DNA of 64,000 nt from Bifidobacterium breve (lineage in GTDB: Bacteria; Actinomycetota; Actinomycetes; Nanopelagicales; Nanopelagicaceae): assembly GCA_945889195.1 (NCBI GenBank), contig CAMDBB010000004.1, positions 62,001-126,000 on the forward strand. Reading direction: 5' to 3'. Numbering within the stretch: the first letter of the stretch is position 1; each line of letters begins with the position of its first letter. Below are positions 17,927 through 26,561 of the stretch, piece by piece. The notes under the pieces were generated by a model. It was given only the letters and a program-made list of their open reading frames with translations. It did not search any database and had not been told where the DNA came from. The position numbers and the translations under genes were made by a program.

Positions 17927-18214
17927 TCACTGCTTATGCTTACCAACCTGCTTTAACTTACGCAGCGCCTTAGGCGTAATCACGCCACCAAAGGTTCCTC
18001 GCTTCGGAGCCGTCAGGAAACCAAGATCCATCGCATAACTCACGCATTCGCCAACAAACTCTTCAGGTAGCACCAACTCATAAGCCAGATCAATCACCGG
18101 AATCTGTGAACCTGTTTCAACCACACGGTTATAGAGCCAGGCAATCTCAAGGAGCCACGCCTCGCTATCAACATCTGGTTGAAGTGTGCGAGCGCGTTCT
18201 AGTGAGAAGTCCAT
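17927..18214 (-). CDS. Small protein of unknown function, possible winged-helix
   Basis: 95 residues, ending in a basic tail (RKLKQVGKHKQ). The order of helices 'IPVIDLAYELVLPEEFVGECVSYAMDLGFLTAPKRGTFGGVITPKALRKL' suggests a small winged-helix-like fold, with 'GFLTAPKRG' as the wing. No named family. Stands alone between two hairpins. Confidence 0.5.
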   Translation of the reverse strand: MDFSLERARTLQPDVDSEAWLLEIAWLYNRVVETGSQIPVIDLAYELVLPEEFVGECVSYAMDLGFLTAPKRGTFGGVITPKALRKLKQVGKHKQ

Positions 18215-18261
18215 GTGGAAAGAGTATGAGCCTGGACTGACATTACGCTCCTGAAAATGCG

Positions 18262-18289
18262 AAGACCCGCAGCAATTGCCACGGGTCTT
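18262..18289 (-). terminator. Hairpin downstream of tRNA-bearing gap
   Basis: AAGACCCG pairs with CGGGTCTT over a 12-base loop. T-runs are weak on both sides, so termination is uncertain; it precedes the 95-residue minus-strand gene. Confidence 0.4.
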
Positions 18290-18399
18290 GGGTTTCGCAA
18301 CCCTCTAACGCACTACAGACGTTATCACACCAGAAATGTATCCACAGAGGTAAAAAATCTCTGCACTCAAATTGTTGCTCGCTGCGAATATACCGCCAC

Positions 18400-18473
18400 G
18401 TCCGTGTAGCTCAGTGGATAGAGCGACCTTCTAACGCAGGGTTATGTCGTGGGTTCGAATCCCGCCACGGACA
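18400..18473 (+). tRNA. tRNA gene, Arg-like D-loop, anticodon reads AAC
   Basis: All arms pair: acceptor GTCCGTG/CACGGAC, D arm GCTC-AGTGGATA-GAGC, anticodon stem ACCTT/AGGGT (one T-G) with loop CTAACGC, T arm GTGGG/CCCGC. Positions 34-36 are AAC, a Val anticodon seldom used in bacteria, while the A20-type D-loop is Arg-like and ACG occurs one base later. The variable region is six bases. No CCA is encoded; discriminator A. A strong terminator follows at 18484. Identity is unresolved. Confidence 0.75.
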
Positions 18474-18483
18474 GTTACGGAGG

Positions 18484-18518
18484 ATAGGACCTCGTTGCGT
18501 TAGCGAGGTCCTATTTTT
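18484..18518 (+). terminator. Rho-independent terminator after tRNA
   Basis: ATAGGACCTCG pairs perfectly with CGAGGTCCTAT over a 9-base loop and runs into TTTTT. It ends the tRNA transcript 11 bp after the discriminator base. Confidence 0.85.
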
Positions 18519-18539
18519 AATTGTCCCAGTAACCCTGCG

Positions 18540-19007
18540 TCACATCCTCTGCTTTAGATACTGCACGAAATGCGCATTATCTAGCGCATAAGCACTTCGC
18601 TTCTTACGAATCAGCGCCACCGCATCATTGACGTGCATGCGATCGCGCATGAGAATGAGTGCAACCATCAAAGCGGATCGATTCATGCCCGCCTGACAAC
18701 GCACCAACACCTTCTTGCCGGCCTTCCAATCGGCATAGGCATAGTCGGCAATACGTTCAAGCTCTTCATAGATCTCTTGGCTAGTTGGCCCGTCAGGAAA
18801 CCCAAACCGATATTCCTTCACATGCCAGCCCATAGGAAGGGAGTAGGCGCTCAGTGAAACCACCACATCAAACTCCTTGTAGTCACCTGTTGTCGGCAAG
18901 CGCCCTGAACCCTTATGCACCAAATCGTCATCGTCAGTACCGCCTTGCCACAAGTTAGGCGCAATCTCTGAATACAGCGGCGGATCACCGTCGTCATGCT
19001 TGGCCAT
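18540..19007 (-). CDS. Dual-specificity protein phosphatase-like protein
   Basis: 155 residues. The phosphatase loop 'VRCQAGMNRSA' carries the catalytic C104 and R110 (C-x5-R), with the His normally preceding the Cys replaced by Arg. The general acid Asp is probably D72 in 'FPDGP'. Length fits the compact DSP fold. It would hydrolyse phospho-Ser/Thr/Tyr or a phosphorylated small molecule in the cytoplasm. The gene stands alone after the tRNA terminator. Confidence 0.8.
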   Translation of the reverse strand: MAKHDDGDPPLYSEIAPNLWQGGTDDDDLVHKGSGRLPTTGDYKEFDVVVSLSAYSLPMGWHVKEYRFGFPDGPTSQEIYEELERIADYAYADWKAGKKVLVRCQAGMNRSALMVALILMRDRMHVNDAVALIRKKRSAYALDNAHFVQYLKQRM

Positions 19008-19058
19008 GATTCAAAACCTTTCGCCGCTGTGTATCCACAGTAACTCTACTCACCGACA

Positions 19059-19613
19059 TTAGGACGTACTGATCTCGCCGAAACTCTCCACTCGCAGATA
19101 CCCCTTAAAGGCCGCAACAGATCGAGAGGTCGCCTTCACCGTACCCAGTGCAAACTTCGCCTCCCACGTACTGCGCGCAACATATGGCTGGCTCTTCCAC
19201 GACAAGACCGATTCAAAGAGCGCCCTGGCCTGCAACAACCCCCAATCTTCAATCGCACCCGCAACTTCTAGAGAGCGCAACAGATCCTTCGTCGCCTGCT
19301 CCTGCACCTCACTCGATGCCCGCATTGGAATCCCAAAGCCATTCATCAGCGAATGCCTACCCAGCGGGAGCGCAATCTCATAATCTCTTGCTAACTTACG
19401 ATTGAACATCACGCACACTTCACACGCATTCCACGAATACCGCCCCGTCCCACCTGCAACAACGGACGCACACATGTAACACAAGTGATACCCACTCGGA
19501 CAATCAACTCCGGGATACGCCTTGTACTCCTCACACCGACACCGCTGCATCCCAGTTCCTGCAGATGTCAGACCAAAACAAGTAGTACACACATAGAAAT
19601 CAATAGGTGGCAT
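19059..19613 (-). CDS. Cys-rich protein of unknown function
   Basis: 184 residues from the ATG at 19613 (MPPIDFYVCTTCFG); an ATG at 19643 is also possible. The N-terminal ~70 residues contain several CxxC-type pairs: CTTC, CRCEEY, DCPSGYHLCYMC and CEVC, which suggests two zinc sites. The rest is helical without motifs. No family recognised. It is the last gene before the accessory block and is not clearly linked to it. Confidence 0.55.
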   Translation of the reverse strand: MPPIDFYVCTTCFGLTSAGTGMQRCRCEEYKAYPGVDCPSGYHLCYMCASVVAGGTGRYSWNACEVCVMFNRKLARDYEIALPLGRHSLMNGFGIPMRASSEVQEQATKDLLRSLEVAGAIEDWGLLQARALFESVLSWKSQPYVARSTWEAKFALGTVKATSRSVAAFKGYLRVESFGEISTS

Positions 19614-19909
19614 AGCAATTAAGTCCTTACTGGACCTCATCAAGTGAGACCCGCACTTCCAGCGGTGTCTTTCATCGCTGGCAGGTCTTCCTTTAGAACC
19701 ACCGTGCGCGAGTTATGCGCGGATTGGTACTAAGCAAGCTAAAGGGCTTAACGCTTAGTTCTTGACCTAGATTGAATACTAATACAAGTGACTGACAATT
19801 AGATTTTAACGAGACAAGAAACCCCATCAATCAAATAATCAGAATAAAACAGTTCTTCTAGATGAATATCTAGAATGACGCATCCTAATTTGGCGACAAT
19901 CCTCGAAGT

Positions 19910-20290
19910 TTAATCATTCTTGTATGATTGAATGATTTTATGTATCCTTGTTGGAGCTTTCTGTTGGTCCTCAACACTTTGTTTGATTCCCTCAACGAGC
20001 TTTCTTAGCTCTTTTAGTTCATCAATTGCATCACTGTTGATCTCGAATGTATTAAAGTGCTCTCCACACTTATTGCACTCTCGAGGTCTTTCCCGATAAT
20101 GAAGGTCTGGAAAATCAGTATCTATGAAATTTCCCTTAGAAGTATTGTCATACCAAAGCACTTTGCATGTCTGTATAGCGTCGCATTTAGGGCACCACAG
20201 CTGTGTGCCTCCTCCGGATTCCATACCTAAACTTTGACCTAGATATAGTTTTTTGTCTAGCAAGTTACTCCGAATAGAGGCTTGCCCCAC
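19910..20290 (-). CDS. Zinc-ribbon protein with coiled C-terminus, unknown function
   Basis: 126 residues with a GTG start preceded by GAAGGTAA. A zinc ribbon is seen at residues ~33-80 (WCPKC...C...ECNKCGEHFNTFE), loosely like the NrdR N-terminal ribbon, followed by a charged helix (IDELKELRKLVEGIKQSVEDQ) that could be a coiled coil. No ATP-cone follows, so it is not NrdR. It diverges from the defence-like operon 255 bp away and could be a regulator of it; this is only positional inference. Confidence 0.5.
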   Translation of the reverse strand: MGQASIRSNLLDKKLYLGQSLGMESGGGTQLWCPKCDAIQTCKVLWYDNTSKGNFIDTDFPDLHYRERPRECNKCGEHFNTFEINSDAIDELKELRKLVEGIKQSVEDQQKAPTRIHKIIQSYKND

Positions 20291-20545
20291 TTACCTTCGA
20301 AAATCCATTGCCTTCAATTCGATTTCTTCCAAGGTGGCCATTGGCTCATGGTGAAATTTGTCCCCAGCTACATCGGTTGCACCTAGAAGAATGAATTGTC
20401 GCTAAATTTGGGAATTAGCTCCGAAATCGTGTGATTTCCTGCTTCAGGGCGGTGGAAACCTGGAACTTATTGCCTAAATGATTGATGCATGTGCGATTGC
20501 TTTCTATGATTGGAGCATCGACATTTGTCACCCTAAAGGAATCTA

Positions 20546-21997
20546 ATGACCTCAAAGAAATTCGACATCACCCCGGACATACGCCTGCTGGTGGATATTG
20601 GTGAGGCGAATTACGAGGTGCCCCAGGCAATCAGTGAGCTTATTGCGAATTCGATGGACGCAAGATACCAAGACGAGAAAGTTGAGATTCAAGTCTATAT
20701 AGATGAAAATGAAATCTCTATCGTCGATAATGGAATTGGAATGACTGAAAACATCCTGGCTGAAGCCTTACGATTGGCAGCTCAAATGGACACGGTCACT
20801 GGAAACACAAAAGCAAGAAAAGGAATGTACGGACTTGGGCTGAAAGCGGCATGTGCGAGCCTAGGAAAACATTGGAATATTGTTACTCGTCCCGAAGGTG
20901 ATACCAACCAATATTCAGTTGAAATCGATCTCGTAGACTGGCTCAAAAAGAAGGATAGAAAGAATTGGGAAGTTGAGGTCAAATCAGAGAAGTTTAAAAA
21001 GGGAGTAGGCCCGATTGGTGATCGCAGTCATGGTACTGCCATAACGATAACAAATCTCAAAGAAAATTTCGTTATGGTTACTGCTGTCACTGAAAAATTA
21101 GGGATGGCTTACAAACCACACCTTGAGTTTGGCGATTCAATTTATGTTAATTCAACTTTGGTCACACCCAAAACTTATACCTTAGTTGAAGATAGAAAAT
21201 ATGAAATTGACCTCGAGATTAATGGTTATAAAGTAACTGGATGGTATGGCTTGGATACCAAGACGCATAACAGTGGAGATTACGGGATAAACATTTATCG
21301 AGAAAAACAACTTGTAGAAGCTTGGAATAAGGATTTCTTGAGGGCCCACCTCATGAGTTCAAGAGTGGTCGGAGAGATTGACTTACCGTTTGTTGCGGCA
21401 AATTTTCACAAACTTGGCTTTAACAAGACCTCTGAAGAATGGCGATTGGTCAAAAAGTATATGACAGAGGCTCTGAAACCAGCTGTAAAGGCTTCCGGCC
21501 GAATGGCTCAAGGTAAGAAAGACAACTTGCGTCAGGCTAAGGCGATTCGCGGATTGGATTTAGCTCTAGGTTTAATATCTCCGGAAGATCAGAATTTTGA
21601 CGGTGTGGCTGATACTGCAGCAGGAGTGGATGATTCAAGACCTTCCACTCCGGCAAGGCAAACACAAAATGTAGTCACTGGCAACTTTCAAACATTAAAA
21701 ATTGGTGAAGACGATATTCCTATTTCTTATGTTTTTGAAAAGCTAGAGGAATCAATCCCTTGGGACTACATTTTTGACGATGACACTGGTGATTTGCAAG
21801 CGGTCATTAATACCGAATCTCTCATTTACACGGAAACCACCGATGTTGAACTCATCGTGGTTATGGCATTAGCGGAAGCTGTTATGGCCTATTCCATAAA
21901 ACATCGAGGGCTTGAATACACTAAAGCTAAGGAAAATCGAGATAATTGGATGCACTTGGTTATTAAGAGTCGCCCAAAGTCCTGGGTAAGAAAATGA
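20546..21997 (+). CDS. GHKL (MutL/MORC-like) ATPase of defence-type operon
   Basis: 483 residues. The Bergerat fold is clear: N-box 'ISELIANSMDA' (E31, N35, D38), G1 'VDNGIGM' (D61-G65) and G2 'KGMYGLGLKAAC' (G94-G99). A transducer-like domain follows at ~170-310. Such stand-alone GHKL ATPases coupled with helicases, PLD nucleases and methylases are known from restriction-modification-like loci related to MORC proteins. It opens a tightly overlapping operon (4-bp overlap with the next gene). It probably dimerises and clamps DNA on ATP binding. Codon use is more AT-rich than the flanking core genes. Confidence 0.85.
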   Translation: MTSKKFDITPDIRLLVDIGEANYEVPQAISELIANSMDARYQDEKVEIQVYIDENEISIVDNGIGMTENILAEALRLAAQMDTVTGNTKARKGMYGLGLKAACASLGKHWNIVTRPEGDTNQYSVEIDLVDWLKKKDRKNWEVEVKSEKFKKGVGPIGDRSHGTAITITNLKENFVMVTAVTEKLGMAYKPHLEFGDSIYVNSTLVTPKTYTLVEDRKYEIDLEINGYKVTGWYGLDTKTHNSGDYGINIYREKQLVEAWNKDFLRAHLMSSRVVGEIDLPFVAANFHKLGFNKTSEEWRLVKKYMTEALKPAVKASGRMAQGKKDNLRQAKAIRGLDLALGLISPEDQNFDGVADTAAGVDDSRPSTPARQTQNVVTGNFQTLKIGEDDIPISYVFEKLEESIPWDYIFDDDTGDLQAVINTESLIYTETTDVELIVVMALAEAVMAYSIKHRGLEYTKAKENRDNWMHLVIKSRPKSWVRK

Positions 21998-22644
21998 CCA
22001 AAGATACTAATTCAGATAAATTCACCAACTTAGTGGTAGCGTGGAATGAATATGACTCGATGCAATTCAATGATTGGGTTTTACAGGTTTCGGAGTCGTA
22101 TTTTCTAAGTGGATTGACATTGAAAATGGCTTCTAATTTTCTTAATTGTCAGCCAGCAGAACTTCAAGCCGTCTTGAATCTGGCAATGCTTGAAGATGAA
22201 AGTCTCGCTTTGCTCGCAAGACTTAAGCCTCCGAGCACCACATGGTTTAGTCTCGCCGCTGCCTCTACAGATGGACTTAAAGCAGCTATTCAGGCACTTA
22301 TGGAAACTAAGGATCATAAATCTCCATTCCTGGTAGTTGAAAGTGCAATTAGGGATGTCGAAGGACCCACTGTCTTTGAGAGAATTGCGGGACTCAGTTC
22401 TGAGGTATTTGGTCATGCGTCTAAGAAGGCACAAACCTACGGACTATTAACTGACAAAGGCATCAAGGCTTTGAAGGGATGGCAGACAAGAGTAAAATCT
22501 GGCAAAACCTTAACGCCTGCCCAAATGTCTTATGCTGATGGATTGCTTCGAGAGCTAGTGACAAATGGTGCTATCAAACGCGAAACACAAGATGGCGATA
22601 AAGAGCTTTGTGACGAAATTTTAGATGCCTTAGGCTATGAATAG
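21994..22644 (+). CDS. Unknown protein of defence-type operon
   Basis: 216 residues, overlapping its upstream neighbour by ATGA and its downstream neighbour by 8 bp, so it is translated as a coupled part of the operon. The sequence is largely helical. Residues ~35-60 ('LSGLTLKMASNFLNCQPAELQAVLNLAML') look like a helix-turn-helix, and the C-terminal third ('LTPAQMSYADGLLRELVTNGAIKRE') resembles a second small helical domain. No family recognised. Probably a structural or specificity subunit, by position. Confidence 0.7.
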   Translation: MTKDTNSDKFTNLVVAWNEYDSMQFNDWVLQVSESYFLSGLTLKMASNFLNCQPAELQAVLNLAMLEDESLALLARLKPPSTTWFSLAAASTDGLKAAIQALMETKDHKSPFLVVESAIRDVEGPTVFERIAGLSSEVFGHASKKAQTYGLLTDKGIKALKGWQTRVKSGKTLTPAQMSYADGLLRELVTNGAIKRETQDGDKELCDEILDALGYE

Positions 22645-25600
22645 AACTTCAGGACATACGTCAGACGATTTTAAGTCGCTTAGTGTAAGAAGTTTCTACT
22701 CTACAACTGGACATCGAATACTAAACGAAGCTCTCAGTCCAATACTCTCATTGTCAACCAACTATGACCGTTTGACCGGGTATTTTACTGTTGAGTCACT
22801 GGCTTCCGTAGCATCAGGGTTGGACGCAATTTACCGTAAAGGCGGGAAGATGCGCTTGGTAATTGGAATTCATGACGTACCAGGAGATTTATTAGCAGCA
22901 AGAGCCTTAGGAAGTCTTTTGCCAGAGACACTGGTAGATCAAGTAAAGGAAAAATTCTTCGTTGAGGTCGGGCAACTGTCAGACATAACTTCAAAGAGTG
23001 CCATAGCGGGTATTGCCTGGATGCTTCGATTGGGTTTGCTCGAAGTTCGCGTGGCATCCCCAAGAAGTCAGCAGGGTATCTATCATCAAAAACGAATGAT
23101 TTTCAAAGATTTAAATGGGAATGTAATTGCCGGTACAGGCAGCCTAAATGAAACGATAGGTGGATTGTATAACGTTGAAGAAATGCAATTCAGTTTCTCT
23201 TGGAAGAGCACCGACAATCCAACTTTGGATTTGGTACATAGTTTTGAGCAAATCTGGAAAGGTGAAGAAGCGGATATCGACATAATTCCACTCGATGACG
23301 CTTTCGCAACGGTAATCTTAGAAAAGTTGGGAAATCCGGCTAATCCTTTTGAAAACTCTCCGACTTCATCAACTGCAAAAAACATTGATTTCAGGTCACT
23401 TATTCAACTCGTGCGGAATTCCTCTTCGTTTACGCCGTTCAATTTATCTTTTGCAAGCCTGTACCCTCACCAGGAGCGAGTGTTTCACGAAGCATTAAGT
23501 AGATGGCCAGTTAGAGTGATGTTAGCTGATGAGGTGGGTCTGGGAAAGACCCTTGAGGCAGGAATCTTAATCTCCTACATGCTACGGATGAAATTGGTAG
23601 AAAACGTCACCATTCTTTGCCCAGCCGGTTTGTTGAGACAATGGCAAGAGGAAATGGATCGACACTTCAAGTTGGATTTTTGGATTTATGAATCTGGAAG
23701 TAAATCATTTGTCTCCGCTAATTCAGAACAAATCAGTGGAGGTTCAAGAAAGGCCTCTAGTTCCATCCCTAAATTGAAATTAGTTTCGGCTCAATGGGCC
23801 AGATTGAATGAAAATGAGTTTATGAGGCTATTACCTGAACTTCTTATCGTGGATGAAGCTCATGCAGCGCGAGTAAATGTAGATCAGTACGGATCGAAAT
23901 CCACTCGGCTTTGGAAGCTTTTGGATTCCGTGAAGGAGTTAATTCCTCACATTCTACTGCTGACGGCAACACCGATGCAGGTGCATGCATCTGAATATCA
24001 CGGACTTCTCAATCTCCTAGGACTACCGGGTCAATGGAAGAAGTTTGCAAAGTATGAAGAATCCTTGAAAATTGTAAGTAGTCAGTCTAGCTCCATTAGT
24101 TTGAATGAAGCTAAGACAATAGTCGATCTATTACTTTCGTCCTTTGAGTCGTATTCCTGGTTGCCAGAACTGCTTACAAGCAAAGAGTCTCTCCTAATCA
24201 TGGAGCTACGGCAATCTCAAAGCAAGAGTTCAGCAGCTTCAGCAATTCTGATTCAGAACCAACTCGAGGAGTTCAGAAGGATTCTCACTAAAGTTCACCC
24301 AGGCCACTTCCTGACCTGCAGAAATACAAAAAGTGGATTAGAAAAGTTTGGATACAAGTTTCCTCTACGCAAGTTTGATGCACCAGAGATAACCATGAGT
24401 GGAAAATTGGAGAAGTATGAATGGGCAGTTGAAAGTTACCTTTCTCACGCATATGGGAAGACGGAAGAGTCACTAAAGCCGGGAGGTAAATTTCCGATAG
24501 GTTTTGCTAAATCAGGTTTCTACCAAAGATTAGTTTCATCGTTGTTCGCATCTCGCTCTAGCCTATTAAAAAGGAAGTCAAAACTGAATCTCATCGGAGA
24601 GGCACTCCGTGATTCAAACTCTGATTTATTAGTGAAACTCTTAACTGATTTTGACTTTGAAGATGAAGACTTGAATACGGACGATTTTGGTCAGTTGGTC
24701 CCGGAACTAGATGGTCAAAATGGTCTGAGTAAGGTTCTCGAGAACGTTAAACAATCAATAACCCTTGAAAACTCTTACATCGACGAGCTTCTCCAAATTC
24801 TGGATGGAGTGGGCGAAAACATCGAAAACCATGATCCGAAGTTTGCGGTAGCCATCGAGTCACTTGAAAAATACTTGGATGAGGGGCCAGTATTGGTTTT
24901 CTCTCGGTACACGGATACTCTTGATGGATTTCTTAGCCTTTTTTGTAACTCTAAGTTGTTGGATTCAGTACCTGGATTTGCCCTGTACACGGGAGGAAAG
25001 GCTTGGATTCAAACCTCAATGGGAGTCGTACCTGCGACAAAATCAGATGTCACGGATGCATTGAATAGTGGCGTGATTTCTCTAGTCTTTTGTTCAGACG
25101 CTGCTTCTGAGGGATTGAACTTGCAAACTGCCAAAACTCTAATCAATTTAGACGTACCCTGGAACCCGGCGCGACTTGAGCAGCGAATTGGTCGTATAGC
25201 TCGATTGGGTCAAAAATCTCCTGAAGTGAACATCATAAATTTATGGTACCCAGATAGCATTGAAGCGATTATGTATGTACGTCTTTTGAGTAGACAAGCC
25301 GATTATCAACTTGCTGTTGGTGAAGCAGCGGATATTTTTGCAGACGCGATTAGAAACGAAGTGCGCAACAAATTTGCCGGTGATCAAGTGAATACAAGAA
25401 ATGAGTACGCTGAGCTGCAGCGAGTGCGTGAGGATTATCAAAGAATTGCATTAGAAAAGATTTGGCAAACTGATGGAGAGCTCCCTCCTGCCTCCACTAA
25501 TCTTCGAGGTGACTTGCTTGAGTTTATAAGGTTAACCGACGTTGAACTTGAAACTTCCAAGTATTCAACTGAATTGACGGCTGAACCTGGGACTCCGAAG

Positions 25601-26008
25601 TCATTTACACTCTTGCATCCAGCTTTTGATGAGATTGGCGAACTTCTAGTTTCAGTTGAGAATGTAGGTAATTCGGAGCTATGTCTTATTCTGAGTGACA
25701 GGAAGTTAATGGCATTTTCCACCTGTGATGAGGCAGGTCGATTAAGGTTGCTGAACGTGATGTCACTTGGCCGAATTTTCCAAGCTATTTATGGAAAACA
25801 GACTTTGAATGAATCAGATTTCTCGGGGGCAACCTTTGAAGAGTCACATCTGAGTATTCGCTTAAGAAATTATCTTTTGGAGCAGTCAAATATCCCTAAT
25901 CATTCCTATGCAACAGTTCCCTTTGAAGGTATTTTTGCTCCTTGGGACAATCTTAAGCTTGCTAATTTAGAGGTTTTTAAGTTGTGCAAAGTGAATGTAG
26001 AGTTTTAG
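22637..26008 (+). CDS. PLD-like nuclease fused to SNF2-family helicase
   Basis: 1123 residues. Residues ~1-210 hold one phospholipase D-type half-site: H150-Q-K152 in 'IYHQKRMIF' then 'GTGSLNET' (HxK...GSxN). Residues ~275-900 form a RapA/SNF2-like helicase: Walker A 'VGLGKT' (K304), DEAH 'VDEAH' (406-409), motif III 'LLTATPMQ', motif V 'AASEGLNLQ' and motif VI 'QRIGRIARLGQ' (849-859). The C-terminal ~220 residues are unassigned. One HKD copy implies dimerisation if nucleolytic. This should be the DNA translocase/nuclease core of the system. Confidence 0.9.
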   Translation: MNRTSGHTSDDFKSLSVRSFYSTTGHRILNEALSPILSLSTNYDRLTGYFTVESLASVASGLDAIYRKGGKMRLVIGIHDVPGDLLAARALGSLLPETLVDQVKEKFFVEVGQLSDITSKSAIAGIAWMLRLGLLEVRVASPRSQQGIYHQKRMIFKDLNGNVIAGTGSLNETIGGLYNVEEMQFSFSWKSTDNPTLDLVHSFEQIWKGEEADIDIIPLDDAFATVILEKLGNPANPFENSPTSSTAKNIDFRSLIQLVRNSSSFTPFNLSFASLYPHQERVFHEALSRWPVRVMLADEVGLGKTLEAGILISYMLRMKLVENVTILCPAGLLRQWQEEMDRHFKLDFWIYESGSKSFVSANSEQISGGSRKASSSIPKLKLVSAQWARLNENEFMRLLPELLIVDEAHAARVNVDQYGSKSTRLWKLLDSVKELIPHILLLTATPMQVHASEYHGLLNLLGLPGQWKKFAKYEESLKIVSSQSSSISLNEAKTIVDLLLSSFESYSWLPELLTSKESLLIMELRQSQSKSSAASAILIQNQLEEFRRILTKVHPGHFLTCRNTKSGLEKFGYKFPLRKFDAPEITMSGKLEKYEWAVESYLSHAYGKTEESLKPGGKFPIGFAKSGFYQRLVSSLFASRSSLLKRKSKLNLIGEALRDSNSDLLVKLLTDFDFEDEDLNTDDFGQLVPELDGQNGLSKVLENVKQSITLENSYIDELLQILDGVGENIENHDPKFAVAIESLEKYLDEGPVLVFSRYTDTLDGFLSLFCNSKLLDSVPGFALYTGGKAWIQTSMGVVPATKSDVTDALNSGVISLVFCSDAASEGLNLQTAKTLINLDVPWNPARLEQRIGRIARLGQKSPEVNIINLWYPDSIEAIMYVRLLSRQADYQLAVGEAADIFADAIRNEVRNKFAGDQVNTRNEYAELQRVREDYQRIALEKIWQTDGELPPASTNLRGDLLEFIRLTDVELETSKYSTELTAEPGTPKSFTLLHPAFDEIGELLVSVENVGNSELCLILSDRKLMAFSTCDEAGRLRLLNVMSLGRIFQAIYGKQTLNESDFSGATFEESHLSIRLRNYLLEQSNIPNHSYATVPFEGIFAPWDNLKLANLEVFKLCKVNVEF

Positions 26009-26010
26009 TT

Positions 26011-26559
26011 ATGAAAGTTAGATTAGTTAGACCTAGCTGGCATGTAAGTGAACCCACGGCGGAGACCAATGAGGGACTGGGTTTGCTGGACGGCGTTTGG
26101 CGGGAGGCCACTAATCTTTTTATGATTCATAGGGAATTAAGAAAAGGTATGGGGAAACCGGAACCGCTTGGAATCCAGGCCTTTCTCAATGATGTAATTT
26201 CTCAAAAATTTTTGGATGCTGGCTGGGCCGGAGATCAAGGCAGGTTCATAAAGGGGCGCACTTGGTTTCGGATTACATTCAGGCATCAAATGAGCCTTGG
26301 AAGTGATTTCTATGATGCGATTCGACTACCTAAGGCAGAAGATATTGAGCAATGTGTAATTCTCGCCGCAGATGACGATTTTCTTAAGGTGATTACACCT
26401 CGTGATTGGCGCTCTCTCTGTTCATTTTCTAAGCTTTCAGCGCAAATGTCGCAGATGGAGGGGAGTTTTTCTCCACCATTGTTTATTGGTGAGTTGAAAC
26501 CGTTGTCTGAGTTATCTCCAAAGGTGCATGGAGTCATTTATGGATCGAGATTGCGTTAA
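26011..26559 (+). CDS. Unknown protein, possible restriction endonuclease subunit
   Basis: 182 residues from the ATG at 26011, two bases after the helicase stop; a GTG at 25984 overlapping the helicase is an alternative. Centre and C-terminus contain 'KGRTWFRITFRHQMSLGSDFYDAIRL' split around D (residues ~88-115) and 'CVILAADDDFLKVITPRDW', a layout that recalls some type II enzymes of the BglII-like group, but I cannot see a complete PD-(D/E)xK set. The place at the end of an ATPase-helicase operon, facing a C5 methyltransferase, makes a nuclease role likely. Low-certainty assignment. Confidence 0.6.
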   Translation: MKVRLVRPSWHVSEPTAETNEGLGLLDGVWREATNLFMIHRELRKGMGKPEPLGIQAFLNDVISQKFLDAGWAGDQGRFIKGRTWFRITFRHQMSLGSDFYDAIRLPKAEDIEQCVILAADDDFLKVITPRDWRSLCSFSKLSAQMSQMEGSFSPPLFIGELKPLSELSPKVHGVIYGSRLR

Positions 26560-26561
26560 TT

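Noticed and set aside
17890-17935. tRNA remnant on the minus strand (GTAGC...TATTTGAAC)
   Set aside because: Only a T-arm-like TTTGAAC is seen; no acceptor or D arm pairs with it.
19910-20290. A second NrdR repressor
   Set aside because: It has a zinc ribbon of similar look but no ATP-cone; the C-terminus is a charged helix.
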